Source: Fusobacteriaceae bacterium (lineage in GTDB: Bacteria > Fusobacteriota > Fusobacteriia > Fusobacteriales > Fusobacteriaceae). From it: 64,000 nt of DNA. The notes below the pieces were generated by a model that did no database searches, was not told the DNA's origin, and was given only the letters and a program-made list of their open reading frames with translations. Shown here in pieces: positions 9,401 to 17,251 of the stretch; the first letter of the stretch is position 1; each line of letters begins with the position of its first letter. Where the stretch lies: positions 81,608 through 145,607 of the forward strand of contig JAISTB010000009.1 in assembly GCA_031272775.1 (NCBI GenBank). The letters run 5' to 3'. The position numbers and the translations under genes were made by a program.

Positions 9401-9426
9401 GCGGGCGGCAGGACGCCGCCCCTACG
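9401..9426. repeat. CGTAGGGGCG-type inverted repeat overlapping the OYE stop codon
   Basis: GGGCGGC (9403-9409), AGGAC loop, GCCGCCC (9415-9421), with CGCCCCTACG at 9417-9426. The same ten bases recur at 55653-55662 beside another GC hairpin. The TAG inside the repeat (CTA at 9422-9424) is the stop codon of the OYE gene. No U-tract follows, so it is not a classic terminator. Confidence 0.5.
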
Positions 9427-10798
9427 AAATAATTGTTTCCCGCGCGATCGCCTCCGCCCGGTATTGTTGATAAAATTTGGCGTAGATTTCCGCGTCCCGG
9501 ATGGCGCAGCCCGTACGCCCGTGATCCCGCATGATCTGCGTGCACTTGGAGCAGGCGATACAACATTTTTGCGGGTCCATGGCGCCTTTTTCCAAAATGT
9601 CCCGGGGCGCGTCGGGGTAGGCGAAACTGGATCTGCCGAATCCCACGAGGCTGCATCTTCCGTCCCGGAGGTTTGCCGCCCCGGCGTAGGGCGCGGCCCA
9701 GCGGAGCCAGGAATAGCCGTTTCCCACAACGGGAACACTTCCGGCGGCCTTCTGGACCGTTTCCGTAAAGGCGAAAAGACGGGCGGTACTTTCGAGGGGA
9801 TGCTCGTTGGGCGTGGGGATCCCCGTCGACGACGTGTCAAAGGGACGCGTCACCTGCGGATAGATATAATAGGGATTTCCCGCGGAATTGCTCAAAAGCC
9901 CGACCCCTTCGGCGCAGAGACGCTTGACGAGTTCTACGGGTTCCGCGGGGTCAAATTTCCACAGATCGCTTTGATCCTCCCCGAAGCCGTAGGGCCAGGG
10001 ATGAGCGTCAAAGACGTTGAAACGGCAGGCGATCACAAAATCCGGACCGGTAGCCTTTCGTACTTCTCTGACGATATCCAGAAGAAAGCGGCTGCGGTTT
10101 TCAAAATTGCCCCCGTATTTTCCGGGCCGGGTAAAGGAAGCCAACAGTTCGCTCACGAGATAGCGATGGCAGGCCTTGATATCCACCCCGTCAAAGCCCG
10201 CTTCCCGGGCAAGCAGGGCCGATTCCACATAGCGGGGAATCAGATCATCCAACCAGCCGTCGCTGACCACCGGGCTTTTTTCGTCAAGACCCACCCGGGG
10301 ATCGAGAATCGGATCGTGTTGCGGGATCAGCGGCGCCGCCTTGTGACCGACAGGCCGCGCGTATCTGCCCGAATGGGTCAGTTGGAGAATGTTGACGGGC
10401 TTACGGGAAGCCCCCAGTTTGTTCCGGGCGATTTCCGCGGTCTGTTTCATGAGCTTTTGAAACGCGCCGACGTTTTGCTTTGTCAGCATCATGGAAAGCT
10501 CGTTGGCCCTGCCGTCTTGGGTCACGGCGCAGGCCTCCCACCACAAAAGCCCCGCGCCTCCCGCGGCAAATCTGCCGTATCTGCGGGCCACAAGTTCGCC
10601 GGGCGAGCCGTCGGGTTCCGAATCGCAGCCTTCCATGGGAAGTACCGCCAAAGAATTGGGGGCCGTCACGGGGCCGATGGCCACAGGTTTTGCCAGAATA
10701 TCCAGCGCTTCGCTCAGAGCCACAGGAATCCTTAGGGTTTTGATTTTTTCTTTTACTTCTTCGAGAGAATGAAAATTGAATTTTTCATGGCGCGCCAT
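9422..10798 (-). CDS. NADH:flavin oxidoreductase, Old Yellow Enzyme family
   Basis: FMN-dependent alkene reductase of the OYE family, 458 residues, single TIM-barrel without the second domain of dienoyl-CoA reductases. Recognisable stretches are QLTHSGRYARPVGH (near 165), the barrel motif GKYGGNFENRSRFLLDIV (near 245) and LVGFGRSSFAYPDAPRD (near 395). The usual HGAHGYL motif reads IKACHRYL here, so the region binding the ring or carbonyl differs. The C-terminus has CCIACSKC and a further Cys, resembling a [4Fe-4S] site. It lies between livF and the SDR. Relatives include BaiCD/enoate reductases; an activated C=C bond is the likely target. Confidence 0.87.
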   Translation of the reverse strand: MARHEKFNFHSLEEVKEKIKTLRIPVALSEALDILAKPVAIGPVTAPNSLAVLPMEGCDSEPDGSPGELVARRYGRFAAGGAGLLWWEACAVTQDGRANELSMMLTKQNVGAFQKLMKQTAEIARNKLGASRKPVNILQLTHSGRYARPVGHKAAPLIPQHDPILDPRVGLDEKSPVVSDGWLDDLIPRYVESALLAREAGFDGVDIKACHRYLVSELLASFTRPGKYGGNFENRSRFLLDIVREVRKATGPDFVIACRFNVFDAHPWPYGFGEDQSDLWKFDPAEPVELVKRLCAEGVGLLSNSAGNPYYIYPQVTRPFDTSSTGIPTPNEHPLESTARLFAFTETVQKAAGSVPVVGNGYSWLRWAAPYAGAANLRDGRCSLVGFGRSSFAYPDAPRDILEKGAMDPQKCCIACSKCTQIMRDHGRTGCAIRDAEIYAKFYQQYRAEAIARETIIS

Positions 10799-10812
10799 GG
10801 ATATCCGCTCCT

Positions 10813-11517
10813 TCAGGCGCCGAGATACGCCCGTTTGACTTCGTCGCTGGTCAAGAGTTCTCCTGCCTTTCCGCTCATGGTGATGACGCCGTTTTCAAGG
10901 ACACAGGCCTTGTCGGCGACGGAAAGGGCTTTTTTCGCGTTTTGTTCCACCAAAAATATGGTAATGCCGCTTTCGCGGATCTTCAAAATCAACTCATAGA
11001 TCTGGTTTACAATGAGGGGCGCAAGCCCCAGGCTGGGTTCATCCAAAAGCATGAGTTCCGGTTTTCCCATGAGTCCGCGGGCGATGGCCAGCATTTGCTG
11101 CTCGCCTCCCGAAAGGGTTCCCGCGTATTGATTGCGCCTTTCATAGAGGATCGGAAAGCGCTCGTATTGTTTTTGCAGGTCTTCGTCAAGGGTCTTGGAA
11201 CGAAAGCGGTATCCGCCCACAAGAAGATTGTCCTCCACGGTCAGCCCCGAAAAGGTCTTGCGCCCTTCGGGCACGTGGATCACGCCCCTTTCCACGACCT
11301 CATGAGGTTTATTCGTCAGGGGCTTTCCCAAAAATGTGATGGTCCCCGAAAGGGGTTTTACCAGTCCCGAGATGGTTCGCAGGAGCGATGTCTTCCCGGC
11401 CCCGTTTGAACCGATGATGCTGTAGATCTCCCCCGCTTCGGCCGAAACGCTGACGTTTTTTAAGGCCTCCACATGGCCGTAACTTACGCTCAGGTTGCTT
11501 ATTTCCAGCATAGCCAT
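10813..11517 (-). CDS. livF: Branched-chain-amino-acid-type ABC transporter ATPase LivF
   Basis: Second ATPase of a Liv/HAAT-family importer, 234 residues, the normal length. Walker A GSNGAGKTSLL (35-45), signature LSGGEQQMLAIARGLM (about 137-152), Walker B LMLLDEPSLGL and the switch histidine region are intact. The start overlaps the livG stop as TAATG. Liv-type systems carry amino acids, amides or aromatic and other organic acids, so the amino-acid label should not be taken as proven substrate. Confidence 0.95.
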   Translation of the reverse strand: MAMLEISNLSVSYGHVEALKNVSVSAEAGEIYSIIGSNGAGKTSLLRTISGLVKPLSGTITFLGKPLTNKPHEVVERGVIHVPEGRKTFSGLTVEDNLLVGGYRFRSKTLDEDLQKQYERFPILYERRNQYAGTLSGGEQQMLAIARGLMGKPELMLLDEPSLGLAPLIVNQIYELILKIRESGITIFLVEQNAKKALSVADKACVLENGVITMSGKAGELLTSDEVKRAYLGA

Positions 11518-12287
11518 TATTCATCCCTCCCGAGGTAGGCCTCGATGACCTGGGGGTCGTTCCTAACGTCCCGGGGCGTCCCCACGGCAATGGTCTGCCC
11601 GAAATTCTGCACATGGATGAAGTTGGAGACGTTCATAACGAGCTCCAGCCGGTGCTCGATCAAGAGTATCGCGAAGGCCTCGTTTTCTGAAAGCCGCCGG
11701 ATCAGATCCGTCAGATCCCGGACTTCCGTGGGGTTGAGTCCCGCCGCGGGTTCATCCAGCAGAAGGACCTTGGGTTCGCAGGTCAGGGCCCGGGCGATCT
11801 CCAGCCGTCGTTGCAGGCCGTAGGCCAAATTTTCCGGCCGCTCGTGGAGATAATCCCCGAGACCTGTCATCCGGAGATATTCGCGGCACAAGGCCGCGCC
11901 CCGCTTTTCTTCCCGCAATCGGGCAGGCGTCGGAAAAAGCCCGCCCATGACCGTATAGCGGCTGCGGGGATCAAAGGCGCAAAGGACGTTTTCCAATACC
12001 GTGAGCCCCTTGAAAAGTCTTATATTCTGAAAGGTGCGGCCCATCCCGAGTCGTGTGATTTCATGTTGCCGGAGTTTCGTGATATCCCTGCCGTCCAGCT
12101 CCACGGTTCCCGCGTCGGCCGTATAGATACCCGAAATTACATTAAAAATCGTCGTTTTGCCGGCTCCGTTGGGTCCGATGATCCCGTGGATTTCCCCCTT
12201 TTCCGCGGTAATCGAAAAATCCTGCACCGCTTTTACGCCGCCGAAACTTTTGCTGACGCGCTTTACCTTGAGTACGGCCATGGTCAT
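11517..12287 (-). CDS. livG: Branched-chain-amino-acid-type ABC transporter ATPase LivG
   Basis: First ATPase of the Liv-type importer, 256 residues. Walker A GPNGAGKTTIF (near 37), signature AYGLQRRLEIARAL (near 158) and Walker B VLLLDEPAAGLNP are present, with the LivG-type C-terminal extension (RDVRNDPQVIEAYLG). Its ATG overlaps the livM stop as ATGA (12284-12287), indicating translational coupling. Confidence 0.95.
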   Translation of the reverse strand: MTMAVLKVKRVSKSFGGVKAVQDFSITAEKGEIHGIIGPNGAGKTTIFNVISGIYTADAGTVELDGRDITKLRQHEITRLGMGRTFQNIRLFKGLTVLENVLCAFDPRSRYTVMGGLFPTPARLREEKRGAALCREYLRMTGLGDYLHERPENLAYGLQRRLEIARALTCEPKVLLLDEPAAGLNPTEVRDLTDLIRRLSENEAFAILLIEHRLELVMNVSNFIHVQNFGQTIAVGTPRDVRNDPQVIEAYLGRDE

Positions 12288-13144
12288 TCACCCCCGGTAT
12301 CCGGACGCCGCAGGACTTTCCCGAAAGGCAGTTCCCATTCGCCCAAAAGGCCCCCCGGCCGGAAATTGATGATCAAAAGTACCAAAATCGCGTAAATTAC
12401 GTTCCGGTATTCGCCGAGGAAACGCAAAAATTCAGGAAGGCCCCCCAACACCACCGTGGAGAGCACGCTTCCCGTCAGGGAGTTGACGCCGCCGAAAAAA
12501 ACGATAATGACCCATTCGGCACTTTTTTTCCAGCCGAAGAGCGTCGGGTCCACATAGGTCGTATAAAAGGCGTAGAGACAGCCGCTGTAGGCCGTCACCG
12601 CAACGGACAGCAAAAAGGCCGTCATTTTGATCCGGGGGGCGTTGACCCCCATGGCCTTGGCCGCCAAATCGTCTGACTTGACGGCGATACACTGCCTGCC
12701 GTATTTGGAGGTCTTGAAAAGACCCACGGCCGCAACCACAATTAGGGCCGATACAAGAGCCAATCCGAGATCGGTCTTTTTGGGAATTCCCGTAAGCCCA
12801 GAAGCGCCGCCAGTGATCGGCGTAAAATAATTGAGGATCCCGGTAATGGCCTCGCCGAAGCCCAAAGTCACCAGAGAAATATAGTCCCTGCGCAGCCGGA
12901 CCGTGGGAAATCCCACGACAAAGCCCACGGCAACGGCGACCGCCACCGCCGCGGCGCAGGCCGGCAAAAAGGGAAAGGCCGCCTTTGTCACCAAAAGCCC
13001 CGAGACATAGGCGCCGATGGCCATAAAGGCCGCCTGCCCCAGGGAAAACATGCCGGTCATACCCGTCAGCACATAGATCCCGGCGACGCAGATCACATTG
13101 ATCAAAATCTGCGTCAGGATGTTCGTCAGTAATACGCTGCTCAT
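12284..13144 (-). CDS. livM: Branched-chain-amino-acid-type ABC transporter permease LivM
   Basis: Inner-membrane permease, 286 residues with about eight hydrophobic segments. The GMFSLGQAAFMAIGAYVSG motif near residue 33 and the EAA-like loop FKTSKYGRQCIAVKSDDLAAKAMG are typical. The start at 13144 has AAGGAGG upstream; a longer frame to 13228 overlaps livH and begins with a cysteine-rich improbable stretch. Four-base overlap with livG. Confidence 0.94.
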   Translation of the reverse strand: MSSVLLTNILTQILINVICVAGIYVLTGMTGMFSLGQAAFMAIGAYVSGLLVTKAAFPFLPACAAAVAVAVAVGFVVGFPTVRLRRDYISLVTLGFGEAITGILNYFTPITGGASGLTGIPKKTDLGLALVSALIVVAAVGLFKTSKYGRQCIAVKSDDLAAKAMGVNAPRIKMTAFLLSVAVTAYSGCLYAFYTTYVDPTLFGWKKSAEWVIIVFFGGVNSLTGSVLSTVVLGGLPEFLRFLGEYRNVIYAILVLLIINFRPGGLLGEWELPFGKVLRRPDTGGE

Positions 13145-13154
13145 GGCGCCTCCT

Positions 13155-14027
13155 TCAAGCCTTTTCCTGGATATTGGACCCGGCGATTCCCCTGGGCCGC
13201 AGCAGCAGAAAGACCAGCATGATGACAAAGGTCAAAACCGGCGTCAGGGTGGACCCTACCAGATTCACAAGCTGCGTTTCCGCGAGGCCCAAAAGCACCG
13301 CTCCGATCAAAGCCCCGGCGATGCTCCCGAGCCCTCCGATCACCGAAGCGATAAAGCCCTTGACCACAAGGGAGCCCAGCGTCGGATAGAGCGTATAATT
13401 GATCCCGAGGAAAACCCCCGCGAGACCCGCCAGCATCCCCGAAAGCAAAAAGGCAAACTGAATCGTCCGGATCACGTTGATCCCCATGAGCCCCGCCGTG
13501 TCCCGGTCAAAGCTCACGGCCCGCAGGCCTCTGCCGAGCCGGGTCTTGCGAATGACCCAGACGAGGATCAAAAGCGCCGCCGCGCTGCAACAGAACATGA
13601 TGACGTCCGAGGTTGAGATCACAAGGCCATGAAATTTCATGATCCGTTTTTTAAAAAACAGAGGGTAATTGTAAAAATTCGCCCCGGCCTTGATGGTCAC
13701 AAGGCCTTCCAGGAGCGTTCCCAATGTGATGGAGGAAACAAAGTAATAGATCGGAGACGCGTTCCGGACCGTGATGCTCCGGAAGGCGACAAATTCTCCG
13801 CAAAGGGCCACAAGCCCCCCTGTCGCCACAGCCACCGCAATGGTGGGGACAAGTCCCATTTTATTGGCCGCCGCCACAAAATACCCGGCGAAGGCGCAAA
13901 AGGCCATGGTCGCCCCATGGGCGAAATTGGAGAATTTCAGGATGTTGAAAATCAGGGAAAAGCCCGTGGCGATGAGCGCGTAGACGGAGCCCAGGGCCAG
14001 GCCGTTCAGGATGATCTGGAGTTGCAT
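13155..14027 (-). CDS. livH: Branched-chain-amino-acid-type ABC transporter permease LivH
   Basis: Inner-membrane permease, 290 residues. The N-terminus (LNGLALGSVYALIATGFSL) and the loop TRLGRGLRAVSFDRDTAGLMGI are diagnostic. Ten bases separate its stop from livM. It follows the binding-protein gene after a 111-base gap holding a stem-loop, the common arrangement that lets the binding protein be made in excess. Confidence 0.94.
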   Translation of the reverse strand: MQLQIILNGLALGSVYALIATGFSLIFNILKFSNFAHGATMAFCAFAGYFVAAANKMGLVPTIAVAVATGGLVALCGEFVAFRSITVRNASPIYYFVSSITLGTLLEGLVTIKAGANFYNYPLFFKKRIMKFHGLVISTSDVIMFCCSAAALLILVWVIRKTRLGRGLRAVSFDRDTAGLMGINVIRTIQFAFLLSGMLAGLAGVFLGINYTLYPTLGSLVVKGFIASVIGGLGSIAGALIGAVLLGLAETQLVNLVGSTLTPVLTFVIMLVFLLLRPRGIAGSNIQEKA

Positions 14028-14061
14028 GACACGTCCTCCCGTGAAAATGTGTCCAATATAA

Positions 14062-14095
14062 CTTTTCCTGCAAGGTTCCTTCCCTGCAGGAAAAG
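14062..14095 (-). other. Stem-loop between livJ and livH
   Basis: CTTTTCCTGCA (14062-14072) pairs with TGCAGGAAAAG (14085-14095). No U-tract follows on the minus strand, so it looks more like an mRNA-stabilising or partial-attenuation structure protecting the livJ message than a full terminator. Confidence 0.5.
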
Positions 14096-14138
14096 CGGTT
14101 TTTCTTTATTCCATGCGTTTTTTTGATCTCGTATTCGC

Positions 14139-15269
14139 TTATTTGGCCGAATAGCGTTCAAGCATTACGGGCGTTGTCCCTTTGTACGTGAACATAACCA
14201 TCTCGAGGCCTGTAGGCATATGGTTGGCGGGATCTATGGTAATTTTTCCCGTGAGTCCGTCATAGTCCTTGACTTTCAGCATGGCGTCGTGGATTTTGTC
14301 GGGATCGGGCCCTGTTTCCGCCAGCACCTGATTGAGGATTCCGGCGATGTCATAGCCCAGGAAGAATTTGTTCGTCGCGTCAATGCCGGCCTTTTCCTTG
14401 ACGGCTTTGATCATGTCTTTCAGTTTCGGTTCGGTGTCGTCGACATTATTGATGTAGTAAATTTTGTCGCAATCTTCGCCGAGCATGGTATTGAACGGAG
14501 GTCCGGCGTCCAATCCGGCGATCAGGGCGCCTTCGTAGCCAAGGCCTCTGGCCTGCTGGGTGATCAGGATCAGGTCCTGGGTATAATTGGGCATGTAGAT
14601 GGCGTCCACTTTGGCGGATACCAGCGGAGAGAGAAGCGTCTTGTAGTCCTTGTCGTTGGCGGTATAGGCCACTTCTTTGACTACGGTCCCGCCAGCCGCC
14701 GTCACGGCCTTGGTAAAGGGCTCCAGCAGCGATACGGCATAGGCGTTGCTCTGGTTGTACATTACGCCGAAGGTCTTAAATCCGTTTTTGATCGCGTATT
14801 GTCCCATGATGGCGCCCATTTGCAGGTTGTTGGGCTGCATGCCGAAGGTATTCTTGTAGGTGGTTCCGTCATCTTTGATTTCGGAGCGGATATCCACCGC
14901 CAGATGCAGGATCGGTACATTGTATTGCTCGGAAATAGGGGCGATGGCCAGCACGATGTTGGCAATCGGAGGGCCGATAATCGCGCATACCTTGTCGGAG
15001 GTGATGGCCCGGGTCAGGGCGTTGATGGCCTCGTTGACGTCGGCCTTTGTGTCGTAGGTGATCATTTTGATTTTGGCGCCGTTGACGCCGCCCTTTGCGT
15101 TGATTTCATCAATATGCCATTTTGCGCCCGCCTCAACCATTTTGCCGAGGGAAGAAGTCGGACCGGAAATGTCCTGCAGACAGCCGATCACGATTTCCTT
15201 GCCCGCGCCGAAAAGCGAAGCGGTGAACAGGGTCACAGTGGTAAAAAGAATTGCAACGATTCGTTTCAT
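14139..15269 (-). CDS. livJ: Branched-chain-amino-acid-type ABC transporter substrate-binding protein
   Basis: Periplasmic binding protein, 376 residues, first gene of the nine-gene unit. Signal peptide MKRIVAILFTTVTLFTASLF then the family opening EIVIGCLQDISGPTSSLGKM. Peripla_BP_6 features include KMITYDTKADVNEAINALTR and GPPIANIVLAIAPISEQYNV. Start at 15269 has GGAGGAAGGAA upstream. The ligand pocket cannot be assigned; the four downstream oxidoreductases suggest an organic acid that is reduced or oxidised after uptake rather than leucine for protein synthesis. Confidence 0.92.
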   Translation of the reverse strand: MKRIVAILFTTVTLFTASLFGAGKEIVIGCLQDISGPTSSLGKMVEAGAKWHIDEINAKGGVNGAKIKMITYDTKADVNEAINALTRAITSDKVCAIIGPPIANIVLAIAPISEQYNVPILHLAVDIRSEIKDDGTTYKNTFGMQPNNLQMGAIMGQYAIKNGFKTFGVMYNQSNAYAVSLLEPFTKAVTAAGGTVVKEVAYTANDKDYKTLLSPLVSAKVDAIYMPNYTQDLILITQQARGLGYEGALIAGLDAGPPFNTMLGEDCDKIYYINNVDDTEPKLKDMIKAVKEKAGIDATNKFFLGYDIAGILNQVLAETGPDPDKIHDAMLKVKDYDGLTGKITIDPANHMPTGLEMVMFTYKGTTPVMLERYSAK

Positions 15270-15328
15270 TTCCTTCCTCCTGATGAAAAAATAATGTAAT
15301 TTTTGTATCAAAATGACGCTGATAATAA

Positions 15329-15357
15329 AGTATACCGGTAAATACTTCAAAAATCAA
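15329..15357 (-). promoter_or_regulatory. Promoter of the liv/oxidoreductase unit
   Basis: TTGATT (15357-15352), 17 bases, TATACT (15334-15329) on the minus strand, about 60 bases before the binding-protein start. No other comparable promoter was noticed further down the unit. Confidence 0.65.
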
Positions 15358-15395
15358 GGGGGGTATGAAAAAAAGTTGGGGCGGGGGCTTTCCGC

Positions 15396-15424
15396 TTGAC
15401 AATACTACAAATTTGTTTTATAGT
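15396..15424 (+). promoter_or_regulatory. Promoter and probable operators of the XRE regulator
   Basis: TTGACA (15396-15401), 17 bases, TATAGT (15419-15424). The spacer contains the palindrome ACAAATTTGT (15407-15416), and ACAAATTT recurs at 15441-15448 just before the ribosome site. Both are placed where an autorepressing XRE protein would bind; the binding is inferred. Confidence 0.65.
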
Positions 15425-15470
15425 GTTGGATAAAATCAAGACAAATTTATTTTGACATAAGGAGGCGTTC

Positions 15471-16013
15471 ATGTCCAGATATTGGAGTGAAATCAGAGAT
15501 GAAGCATATAAAAAAGATCCGGAATTGAAGAAAGAAGTACAGGTAATCCAGATGAAAATGGATCTGATCAGCGCGCTCATTGAATACCGCGCGGCAAATT
15601 CCTTGACACAGAAAGATTTCGCCGAACTCATCGGTGCAAAGCAGCAAGCAATTTCTCGCTTTGAAAAAGGAGAAATTGATCCACGCCTCAGTTTTATCAG
15701 AAAAGTGATTCTGGAAATCCTTGGAGACCGGAAAATTGAATTTTCAAAGCCGAATATTCCGGATGTTCCCATGAAACGTGTAACCGCAAATGGGGATCGT
15801 CGTCTCGCGGCGGGAGCTTCTGCCGGATGGTCGGCGGGATTCCTCTCCGTGTTTCAAAATTTGCCGAAGCCGCAGATGAGACCTTTGTTGAGCCTGAGGA
15901 CATACCGGCTGAATATGACGCCAAAAGAGCTGATTTTGAATGAGGTGTTTTATTTGAAAAACCCCCTATTTTTGGCATTTTCCGCAAGAGAAAATCACGT
16001 TTTTGAACATTAG
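15471..16013 (+). CDS. XRE-family helix-turn-helix protein, possibly with frameshifted tail
   Basis: DNA-binding protein of 180 residues as read. Residues 1-85 are a convincing antitoxin-like XRE protein: acidic/lysine-rich N-terminus, then a helix-turn-helix (SLTQKDFAELIGAKQQAISR, 45-64) and GEIDPRLSFIRKVILEIL. GGAGG lies six bases before the ATG. After about residue 100 the frame becomes glycine/alanine-rich and unlike a folded domain, while another frame, 15827-15943, reads as a plausible acidic tail (IPLRVSKFAEAADETF, then EPEDIPAEYDAKRADFE and stop). A frameshift near 15770-15820 in a decayed toxin-antitoxin locus would explain this. No toxin gene is visible on either side. Confidence 0.7.
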   Translation: MSRYWSEIRDEAYKKDPELKKEVQVIQMKMDLISALIEYRAANSLTQKDFAELIGAKQQAISRFEKGEIDPRLSFIRKVILEILGDRKIEFSKPNIPDVPMKRVTANGDRRLAAGASAGWSAGFLSVFQNLPKPQMRPLLSLRTYRLNMTPKELILNEVFYLKNPLFLAFSARENHVFEH

Positions 16014-16084
16014 AAAAGGCAAATTTCTCACGTTTTTGCGCCTTAAAGCGCCCAGTAATTAACCACAACTCTGTGGAGATGATT

Positions 16085-16115
16085 AAAGCCGGAAATTAGT
16101 TCCGGCTTTATTTTT
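16085..16115 (+). terminator. Intrinsic terminator after the XRE gene
   Basis: AAAGCCGGAA, loop ATTAG, TTCCGGCTTT, then ATTTTTG. It separates the XRE locus from the convergent manA gene and could also work, more weakly, for manA. Confidence 0.8.
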
Positions 16116-16144
16116 GTTGCTTATTAATTGCTCATAATCAGCGG

Positions 16145-17086
16145 TTATTTTCTTGCCGGTATCCGAATTTTCAAGTAGCGCCCCTCGCCCCGGACCTCGT
16201 AAGGCCCGCTTCCGGCTTCCACAAAAAAGCAGTCCCCCATCCGGAATGGCAGCGTTTCAGCTCCCTGGCGCATCTCGCCCGCTCCTTCGTAAAACAAGAG
16301 CGCGTGAAAAGACGAGCCGTCGGCGTAATCGCTTTTCGCCCCAGCCACGCTCAGTCCGTCGACTACAAAATAATCGCATTTTCCCAGATGCCCGCCGAAA
16401 TCGGCCTGCGGCCCTTCGGCTGCGAGTTTCAGCACATCGAGGGCTTTTTCGATATGGAGCTCCCTGGGTTTCCCGTCTTTACCAAGACGCCCGAAATCGT
16501 ATACGCGATAGGTCACATCGGAGGACTGCTGGATTTCGGCGATCAAAATTCCCGCCCCGATGGCGTGGATCGTTCCCGGCGCGATGAAAAATACGTCCCC
16601 CTTTTTGACCTCCACGCGGTTCAGGATCTCCGTCAGCCGGTTTTCCCGAATGCGCCGAGCCAGCTCTTCCCGGGTGACGTCCCGTGAAAAGCCGAAATAC
16701 AGGAACGACCCGGGTTCACAATCCATCACAACCCACATCTCGGTCTTTCCGTTTTGGCCCTCATGGGTCCGGGCGTAGGCGTTATCGGGATGGACCTGCA
16801 CCGAAAGGGAGCCGGCCGCGTCGATGAATTTCACAAGGATGGGAAAATCCAGGAAGCGGCGGCAATTTTCCCCGAGAATGGCCCGTCCTCTGATCCGGAT
16901 CAGCTCCGGAAGCGTCAATCCCGCGTATTCTCCGCAGGCGACGACGCTCATTCCCGCCGGATGGCAGGACAATTCCCACGTCTCTGCGACAATGTCGTCG
17001 GGGCTCTGTTTCCCGTAGCGGGTTTTGAGTTTTTGCCCGCCCCAGATATAATTTTTGCAGGCTGGCGCCAATTTGAAAATTGACAT
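16145..17086 (-). CDS. manA: Mannose-6-phosphate isomerase, class I (short form)
   Basis: Zinc enzyme interconverting mannose-6-phosphate and fructose-6-phosphate in the cytoplasm, 313 residues, the length of the short bacterial class. The zinc ligands are visible in SVQVHPDNAYA (near 97), GKTEMWVVM (near 110) and FFIAPGTIHAIGAG (near 172). A CCGGAGG site precedes the ATG. It is a single-gene unit convergent with the XRE locus and divergent from the acyl-CoA dehydrogenase. Confidence 0.93.
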   Translation of the reverse strand: MSIFKLAPACKNYIWGGQKLKTRYGKQSPDDIVAETWELSCHPAGMSVVACGEYAGLTLPELIRIRGRAILGENCRRFLDFPILVKFIDAAGSLSVQVHPDNAYARTHEGQNGKTEMWVVMDCEPGSFLYFGFSRDVTREELARRIRENRLTEILNRVEVKKGDVFFIAPGTIHAIGAGILIAEIQQSSDVTYRVYDFGRLGKDGKPRELHIEKALDVLKLAAEGPQADFGGHLGKCDYFVVDGLSVAGAKSDYADGSSFHALLFYEGAGEMRQGAETLPFRMGDCFFVEAGSGPYEVRGEGRYLKIRIPARK

Positions 17087-17125
17087 AAAACCTCCGGGTT
17101 TTTGATTTTTCCATTATTTATTCAA

Positions 17126-17134
17126 ATTATATCA
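17126..17134 (-). promoter_or_regulatory. Extended -10 promoter of manA
   Basis: TGATATAAT on the minus strand (17134-17126), about 40 bases before manA. No good -35 is spaced correctly, fitting an extended -10 promoter. Confidence 0.5.
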
Positions 17135-17182
17135 AAAAACAATCCAAAGCGCTATATTTTTTCTTCGCACCCTCATCTCTTT

Positions 17183-17211
17183 TTGACAAACGGGCCGTGA
17201 TCGTTTATAAT
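17183..17211 (+). promoter_or_regulatory. Consensus sigma-70 promoter of the acyl-CoA dehydrogenase gene
   Basis: Perfect TTGACA (17183-17188), 17-base spacer, perfect TATAAT (17206-17211), 40 bases before the start codon. One of the strongest promoters in the window, suggesting high constitutive expression. Confidence 0.88.
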
Positions 17212-17251
17212 ATGAACATAAACAAACATCAGAAAGAGGAGGGATACAAAA

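Noticed and set aside
8595..9656. Long form of the SDR beginning at 9656
   Set aside because: Would overlap the OYE gene by 235 bases with no ribosome site; the ATG at 9371 has CGGAGG and the normal SDR N-terminus.
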